Source of the DNA: Epinephelus fuscoguttatus
Taxonomy: Eukaryota > Chordata > Actinopteri > Perciformes > Serranidae
Length of the DNA stretch: 64,000 bases
Assembly (NCBI RefSeq): GCF_011397635.1
Contig: NC_064752.1
Coordinates: 5,352,607-5,416,606, forward strand
Direction: 5' to 3'
The notes beneath the pieces were generated by a model. That model saw nothing but the letters and a program-made list of their open reading frames with translations. It was not told the origin of the DNA and ran no database searches. Made by a program: the position numbers and the translations under genes. This document shows, piece after piece, positions 57,255-64,000 of this stretch; the first letter of the stretch is position 1; every line of letters begins with the position of its first letter.

Positions 57255-57750
57255 GGATGTCTGAGAATCTTCACCAACAAGTTTGTGTCTGTCCCAACCC
57301 TCACCCATGGTCATGAGCTCTGGGTAGTAACTGAAAAAAAATTGATTGCGGATACAAGCGGAATGAGTTTCCTGGCTGGGCTCAGTTAGAGATAGGGTAA
57401 AGAGCTTGGACATCTGGAGGGAGCTCGGAGTAGAGCCATAGCTCTCTTGCATCAAAAGGGGTCGGTTGAGGTGGTTCGAGCATCTGATCAGGATGCCTTC
57501 TGGGCGCTTCCAGGTGGAGGTGATCCGGGCATGTCCCACTGGTAGGAGGCCCCGGGGCAGACCCAGAACATGCTGGAGGGATTATATATCTCATCTGGCC
57601 TGGGAATGCCTTAGGATCCTGAGGGGGAGCTGGAAAGCTTTGCTGGGAAGAGGGACGCCTGGGGTAATTTGCTTGGCCTGCTGCCCCCGTGACCTGGCCC
57701 TACATAAGCGGGATGAAGATCGAAGGATGGATGTAAAAGACAGAGGAAGA
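57255..57750 (+). mobile_element. Rex3-like retrotransposon, 3' end
   Basis: Plus-strand MRWFEHLIRMPSGRF, then RPRGRPRTCWRDYISHLAWE, is the C-terminus of the RTE/Rex3 reverse transcriptase; the GATG-like tail (gcgggatgaagatcgaagga) is decayed. Confidence 0.75.
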
Positions 57751-58244
57751 AATGGCAAGGTGGATTAGATCACAGAGGAAGAATACGAGGAGAAAAAAAA
57801 CAGTTGTTGTGTATCATGGCTATTTCAACTGAACCAGTGGCAACTCTCCAGCTTATTTTTAGGTCAGAGAAAAGAAACAGCGTTGTTGCTCTTTGTTTTT
57901 AGGATAATCAGATGATAAGTTGATCAGACCTCAGCCGTCCTCTCTCCTTTGTCTTTCAACTTCTCCATAATTATAGCTGGATTTAAAAATACAGCTTTTG
58001 CCAAGCCTGAAAAACCCCTCTGACGTGTGATTTTATATGACAAGTTCTTCATTCTTTTTCACGGGTCCATGTTGAATCACATCAGGGAGGCTTGAGGTTC
58101 TTCTTTACTGAACAAAGGACATATGTTCAGATTAAAACCACTAACAGAAAACTTGGAGCCAGTACAACACACTGCCTGAAATGAGGTCGTGTGTGTGTGT
58201 GTCTGAACAAACATCAGCTCCATAGTAACGACTGATAATCTGAC

Positions 58245-58410
58245 TACAGATTGTATAAATAACGGTTGTAGCCACCGTGACGTCACCCACTGGTTTCTGG
58301 ACTCCATTTTGGCCATCACCATCTTAGATTTTGGGAACCAGAAGTGGCCATATTCGGAGAAGAGGGTGAAGCTAACCCTAACACTAGCTGCTAGTTTGGT
58401 TAGCACAGAG
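58245..58410 (+). repeat. Dispersed repeat family R1, copy 3
   Basis: GTGACGTCACCCACTGG, CACCATCTTAGATTTTGG, CCAGAAGTGGCCATATTC, then gctaaccctaacactagctg. Confidence 0.6.
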
Positions 58411-58464
58411 CATTTACATTCTGTGGCCCCTGGGAAACTTTAACTCCTTTGCTTGGAGCAGTAT

Positions 58465-58840
58465 CTCTGTCCCAACCCAGAGGGGGCAATCCACTGTTTT
58501 CCAGCAGAGAACCACGGCTTCATATTTGGGGGCAGTGACTCTCATCACACACACTTCACACTTGAATGCAAACCGCCCAGTGCATGCTGGAGGTCACGGT
58601 GTGATGAAGCCAACAGAAGCACATCATCTGCAAAAAGCAGTGATGCAATTCTAAGGTCCCCAGACCAACCTTGAGATCCTGTCCATGACAGTGACAAAGG
58701 ACAACCCTGGTGGAGGCCAACACCCACTGAAGACATGTTTAACTTGTGGACACAACTCTCACTTTGGTTATACAAGCTCACAGTAACGACTCCAGTACTC
58801 TCCCTTGGCAGCTCTGCAAGGGTAAAGAGCTGATCCACTG
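58465..58840 (-). mobile_element. Rex3-like reverse transcriptase fragment with the FADD motif
   Basis: Minus strand 58838-58545 encodes GLHQGCPLSLS (RT domain 4-like) and LLFADDVLLLASS, the catalytic A/YxDD box of the reverse transcriptase. It represents the part of the element just upstream of the 230-900 fragment. Confidence 0.75.
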
Positions 58841-58849
58841 TTACATGAC

Positions 58850-60125
58850 CAGGATGGAATCTGCATTACTCATCCTGAATGCAAGGTTCGACAATTCTAA
58901 ACTCCTAAAAACCCACAGAATTAAATATCAAATAACCCCCATGTGAAATGTAAGAGGGGGTTTTGTGTTTGTGTTATAATGAAACAGAAGGGTTAACTTC
59001 TTAATCATATTTAAAATGAAAGAATATGAAATGTAAATGGCTTTTATGGAAACAGATAATTGTTGATGGATTATGAATGCCTTCATTAATAAATTAGTGT
59101 TTTTTTCATAATTATAAAATGATGTAGAAGAATTTATTTCATGCATAATGTGGGTCAAATGTAAATGTAAATGTAGTTCAAGATCCACAGAAGCTTTTCT
59201 GCTCAATGTAGTCCATTTCCTCAATTTCTCTTTAATGCGAGATCCTCCCAGTTTCATTAAAATGAAACACGTACAATATACTGTGTGGCTGGATATGTAT
59301 TTCATATGTATTTTTTAAAATAAAATCTATGCTGCTGCTGTAAATACTCTGGTTTGTGAAACATCTGTAATGGGGTTACAACTTTGCATGCCTCCAAGCA
59401 GAACTGCGGGGGGTTTGAAATCGCAAACTGCAGTCTGTAAATTTATAATATGGGCCAAATGTAAACAGCCTACCCCAGAAGAGAGGGGGATACATCAAGG
59501 CAGAATGTTAGCATATTTGTGGATAGATTGTAGGATGGTAAAATAAGCAAATCTGTGCAGCTTTGGATACTCTCATATGATGCCTTTAAGCATATCCTGA
59601 TGTATTTCTTTTAATTTTAAAAAGGTGAGGGAACATTACGCTCATCATGTTTTCGATCTCTGTCAGCTCCGTTCTGCTTCAGGCGCCTACAGCTGCACAT
59701 ATTTTTAGTGGGAGCTGCAGAGTACAACCACACAACAGCTGGAGATTAAACTCATTATTTACTCCCCCTCATGTCAGAAGAAATACAGTTAACATCTTTA
59801 CTACTTCAAAAAATATGCAGAGAATCCAAAACAAATGAACACAAACAGGATAATGAGGGATCTCAGAGCATGCGGGGACTCGGTGACAACAGGTGTTGGT
59901 GTGGCCCTGCCTGTCCTCAGCGGAGGGTTACAGGCTGCATAATTTCTCATAAAGCAACAGTTAGAGAAGAACAACTAGACGACTATGATGGATGGTCTGT
60001 CCTCACAGTGTGTGTGTGTGTGTGTTTCTGTGTGTTATGCCCTTGTTCTTGCATCTTTGTGAGGACCAGTCTGAGCCTTGAGAATGAGGACTTTTTTTTC
60101 TGATCGCCACTTTTTTCAAAAGGCT
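58850..60125. other. AT-rich intergenic DNA, nothing recognised
   Basis: No supported gene. Confidence 0.5.
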
Positions 60126-60134
60126 GTTTGAGAG

Positions 60135-60420
60135 TTAAAGGGACAGTTCACCCCAAATCAGAAATGCATATCCTGTAGCACTATATATCGATTTAGATTG
60201 TTTTTGTTGCAGAATATTGGAGCTATTGACCTTAGAGATGTCTGCCTTCTCTCCAGTATAATGGATCTAGATGGCACTTGGGTTGTGGTGCTCAAAGTGC
60301 CAAAAAATCCATTTGAAAACCCCTGTTACTCGAGATAATCCACAGACCTTATTGTGAACAGTTTCATGAAGGAACTATTTTCTTTCTACCATATTACATC
60401 CACCAACCATATCACCATGC
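60135..60420 (+). repeat. MITE end, 'gggacagttcaccccaaatc' type
   Basis: AAAGGGACAGTTCACCCCAA opens a stretch with tcctgtagcactatatatcg and acagaccttattgtgaacag, known from a dispersed fish MITE. The right end is not found. Confidence 0.5.
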
Positions 60421-60424
60421 AAAA

Positions 60425-61165
60425 GGAAGCATGCACCTACTCAAAGGGCCTTTGCTCATGACAGCATGCGATTTAAAAATTAATGGCATCCTCCTTGGCT
60501 GAGCTGTATTGTTAGCAAGCTCATGGTGCTACCCGACCTGGCAGTAGATGCATGTTTCCTGTGCAGCTCTCACTCTGAAGTCATTGAAATCCAATGCTTA
60601 AGCAGTGACTGCGATGTTCCGTCAATCAGTGCTTTAATGTGAGGCTGCAGAGGAGTCTTTGAGCAAGATGGTGCAATTGCAGTGGGCTAACAAATTAACG
60701 TGGCTTGTGTGAAGCAGGATCTGGTGGTCTTGTTTGTACGACATCAGCATAGTGTTGTGGGTTAGACCTGAGTTTATTTTGTCTTAATAAAACCTGTAAT
60801 TGGAGTCTAGAGTCAAAAAAGGTTGTGAATCTCTCAGTTAGGGTGACAGTAGATCAGCTCACATCCCAGCTACATCAGCTGATCTCAAACAGCCTAATCA
60901 ACTGATTGAGCAGCTGACTGATGGAAAAGAGTCAGCTGATAGATCACATGATTCCTGTCTATGCAACCAATTAGCAAATCTCATTCAGGGCGCCCTATTT
61001 AAACTGCTCTGGCCTGCATACTGTTGCTGCTTCCTCTGCAAGCCACTTTGCAACCTGCCTCCACCCCAGCTCCTCCTTTTCATTCTGTGTCTGACTTATC
61101 AGTGTCATCTTTATTTGTCATTGATGCTGCTCTGTTCTGTTCCTGGGGGGTCCTTGCTGCTGCTC
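60425..61165. other. Intergenic DNA, nothing recognised
   Basis: gccctatttaaactgctctg (60991) looks like a TATA-type promoter, perhaps of a lost retroelement, but nothing downstream supports a gene. Confidence 0.35.
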
Positions 61166-61170
61166 TCCCT

Positions 61171-61285
61171 GCCTTAGGCTTTCTATGTAGGCACATGGAA
61201 GGGCAGAGAGGTGTGCCCTCTTCACCTTAGGCTTTCTGTGTAGGCCCGAGGAAAAGCAGAGAGGCCCCAGGACAGAGCCATACCA
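61171..61285 (+). repeat. Short tandem duplication
   Basis: ccttaggctttctatgtagg...gcagagagg recurs about 57 bp on as ccttaggctttctgtgtagg...gcagagagg. Confidence 0.65.
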
Positions 61286-61349
61286 CCAAATATAATATTG
61301 CAATGGAAATAACGTTCACTTTGACAAAAGTGGTCCTGACTGAAATTAT

Positions 61350-61740
61350 TTATATGTCCACTAATCGGGAGATTGTTGGTTCAGTCCAGTTTTTATGTTG
61401 AAGTATCCTTAGGCAAGACACTCAGTGGTGTAGTCGTAGTTCATGAGGCAGATGTACTATTAGTTAGGTATGTAGGAGGAAGTGGGGATATGGCTTTTTG
61501 GCTGATAGGTAGGTATACTGTAAACAGGCAGAAAACGATATGGTATGCCTCTTATACCCTTTTTTATCCTCCACTACACCGTTGAAGATACTGAGCTCCA
61601 AATTGCTGCCAAAGGCTCTACCATCAGTGTTTCAAACTTTACCAAACTGGTTTAGGCAGGCAGCTGATGTCCGCTCTTTCCAGTACTTTTTAGTTTTATG
61701 GAGCACTGGGCCATACCAGCCCACTTCCACCCATAGTAAG
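61350..61740 (+). repeat. Dispersed repeat ('ggcagatgtactattagtta')
   Basis: Phrases gtgtagtcgtagttcatgag, gctgataggtaggtatactg and tatcctccactacacc belong to a common dispersed fish repeat. Class not assigned. Confidence 0.4.
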
Positions 61741-61894
61741 GGTTAGGAAATGTATTATGTCATGAAGACTGTTTAAGACCAAATACGCTTTGAGGCTGTG
61801 ATCAAATGTTTATGTTCAGTCAATCAATCAATGAATTTATTTGCCACATGAAATCATAGAAGGTATAACTCCAGTGAAATGTAATCCTGCATCC

Positions 61895-61897
<3 letters not shown>

Positions 61898-61936
<39 letters not shown>

Positions 61937-61956
61937 CGCGCGTGTGTGTGTGTGTG
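61898..61956. repeat. (GT)n microsatellite
   Basis: GT run with a TATGCGCGC interruption. Confidence 0.92.
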
Positions 61957-62051
61957 ATCAGGTGATTGATATTTAGCTGACAGTGCAGTCAGACCGCAGG
62001 AACTAAACACATTTACTCCCCATTCATTTTCCTTCTAGAGGTCTACGAAGG

Positions 62052-62053
<2 letters not shown>

Positions 62054-62112
<59 letters not shown>
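62054..62112. repeat. (CA)n microsatellite
   Basis: About 29 CA units; complementary to the GT run 100 bp upstream. Confidence 0.95.
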
Positions 62113-62115
<3 letters not shown>

Positions 62116-62119
62116 TCAG

Positions 62120-62970
62120 CATTTAACAACAAAGCAACAGCCTCCTTCCCTCAGTCGTTTAATTCTACTCTTAATTTCCACTCATTTATTTGCGTCTCTT
62201 TGATCGATTACAGTTGGCGCTTCGACTGTTTTTCATTCTTTTCCTTCGGAGTTGATGTTTTTTTTCCAAACTTAAATCTCACCCTCACACACATCGTTTC
62301 TTATTGACGCAGTGCATTTATTTTCCTCCTACACTTTTTCGTCTCCGAGGCTCTTTACAGATAAGCACATCCAACACTTCAGTCCTAACAAGAGTGCTGG
62401 GATTTAGATTTGAGAAATGTCTGGGCTTCATCGGGAACAATTCAACATCTTTACCTTGTTACACAGCAGGTGTGTGTGTGTGTGTGTGTGTGTCCCTGTG
62501 TGTATTGTGCATATCTACCATGTATTTGCAGTGTATGGATTTAGCTGGTATCACTCAGGATGTCAGCTGTCAGGTTGGAGCAGGACAAATTTAATTTTTA
62601 ATGCACAGTTCGGTTCATTTCTCATGTCTGATTGGCTGATGACGCCATTCTGTGGTCTGTCGTCTGTGAATATCAGACTGGTGTTTGACATAATGACCTA
62701 CTATTCACTGAGCACAAAGCTGTTGATTGCTGGTTACAGGTGAGATGAGATGTTGATTTAAATGATTACAGGGTTACATAGAAAGAAAAAAATAACAGCA
62801 TCTATGTTAGAACAATGACTAGTGTTGTGGGATTCATGACATTTTGATCAAAGAAACAAAACAAGATGGTTTCAGATAACATTAAAGACATGCTTCACAA
62901 TTTTTGTCTGAGAGAGATATGTGCAAACCAAACAAAACCAAAACTGTCTACGTGGATAGACGAGGGTCAG
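62120..62970. other. Intergenic DNA with a short (GT)n
   Basis: (GT)n at 62470-62493; no supported gene. Confidence 0.5.
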
Positions 62971-62974
62971 GGTC

Positions 62975-63708
62975 GTTCTCATGCACTGTTCATATGCTTT
63001 CTTGTGAAGTGATGAAGTTCAAATAAAACTTTTTGGGTGCAATGAGCAAAGGTATGTTTGGAGAAAAAAGGGTGCAGAATTTCATTAAAGAACACCTGTC
63101 CACTTGTTAAACACTGAGGTGCTTTGATCATGCTTTGGGTTTGTGTCACAGCCACTGGCATGAGGAACATTTCATTTTTACACCATCTGTAAAAAAGCTG
63201 AAGATGAAGAGAGGATGGCTTCAACAACAGGACAATGATCCTGAACACACCTTGAAATCCTCGATGGACTACCCCAAGAGGAGCAAGCTGAAGGTTTTGC
63301 CATGGCCCTCACAGTCCCTGGACCTGAACATCATTAAAAATCTGTGAATAGACCTCAAGAGAGCTGCATGCAAGATGGACCAAGAGAGCTAGAAGCCTTT
63401 TGAAGGAAGAATGGGTGAAAATCCCTCAAAAAAGAATTGAAAGACTGGCTGGATACAAAAGCATTTAACAGCTGTGATACTTGCCAAAGGGGGCGCTACT
63501 AAGTACTGACCATGCAGGGCTCCCAAACTTTAGCTTTAGGCCCTTTTCCTTTTGTGTTATTTTGAAACTGTAGAAGATTGGAATGAAAAAGTAATCTTGC
63601 TTAAAATATTAAAGAAATGTGTTATCTTTAACTTCATTTTCTACTTACTGAACTAATCACAGTCAACAAAATTTTGACCAGAGGTGCCCAAACTTTAGCA
63701 TGCCACTG
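62975..63708 (+). mobile_element. 5'-truncated Tc1-like element, degenerate
   Basis: Ends with CATGCCACTG followed by TA, preceded by gaggtgcccaaactttagca, a known Tc1 family end. Inside, broken frames give QQQDNDPEHT (second catalytic Asp), SQSLDLNIIKNL (Glu replaced by Lys) and a final GGATKY. The 5' half with the start codon and left repeat is missing. Confidence 0.8.
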
Positions 63709-64000
63709 TAGATAAATTTGAGGATGGCTTTAATGTTTCTAGGTGTTGAAAAAAGACAAAATTCATTTAACCTCCTGAGACCCGAACTTTTGTTTGGTAT
63801 GCAGTTTTAATTTCTGTATTTGGGATCTGTTGGACAGAATCAGTATAAAACACTCAACGTTGTCAACAAAATTTGAGTCCCACTGTCCTCAGACAAGATG
63901 ATAACAAAGTCCTAATGTCTTCATACAAGTACTTCCTAATTAACAGCGTCTTAGCTTGTTACTGTTACTGAAATTGGTCAAATGTGTTGCCATATCAAAC

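Noticed and set aside
57243-57594. Open frames antisense to the Rex3 fragment
   Set aside because: Shadows of the RT C-terminal coding strand.
60985-61160. TATA-like CTATTTAAACTG followed by a possible short gene
   Set aside because: No coding motif or splice site follows; may be an old LTR promoter, not supported enough to annotate as one.

Overview
The window is teleost fish nuclear DNA, probably from a percomorph. It shows spliced genes with GT-AG introns, many (CA)n/(GT)n microsatellites, Rex3-like (RTE), Penelope-like and L2/CR1-like retroelement fragments, Tc1, piggyBac and PIF-Harbinger DNA transposons, and intronless-ORF RING/B-box/SPRY TRIM paralogs of the fish-expanded type. No prokaryotic or viral gene is present.

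Four host genes can be supported. At the left end is a TRIM E3-ligase-like gene (plus strand, 2100-3491). Next is the seven-exon nuclear gene for mitochondrial cytochrome c1, CYC1 (minus strand, coding 11460 down to 5564, 307 aa). Two further TRIM paralogs lie in tandem on the minus strand (37752-39143 and 43406-44848). The three TRIM genes share a non-coding first exon/intron arrangement, a proximal promoter block about 260 bp before the ATG, and a near-identical coiled-coil/SPRY body. They look like a local lineage-specific expansion.

The rest is mostly transposon fossil record. About 11.5-32.9 kb has no gene and carries MITEs, including a family with terminal inverted repeats and an internal minisatellite. 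Two of its copies were later hit by other elements. At 33-34.5 kb is a Tc1 element with long inverted repeats; at 35.3-36.6 kb is a remnant with a THAP exon and the start of a second transposon protein, resembling an ISL2EU/PIF-Harbinger element. At 36.83-37.49 kb is a candidate solo LTR just downstream of the middle TRIM gene. Two TTAA-flanked piggyBac derivatives (39.5 and 54.1 kb), a second Tc1 element (45.6-47.2 kb), a Penelope-like fragment with inverted halves (50.7-51.4 kb), several Rex3-like pieces and a third Tc1 relic (63-63.7 kb) fill the right half. A cluster of TATTGAT/GATAA sites at 47.87-48.13 kb is the best candidate for a host regulatory element outside the genes.

No new defence or metabolic gene system was found. 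The most promising leads are (1) the inverted-repeat family with an internal minisatellite, (2) CA/TG microsatellites abutting three of the six CYC1 5' splice sites, (3) a CTCF-like 20-mer inside the coding sequence of all three TRIM paralogs, and (4) the TRIM2/LTR arrangement, in which the first AATAAA downstream of the gene lies in the LTR. All assignments are from reading the sequence; no database search was run.
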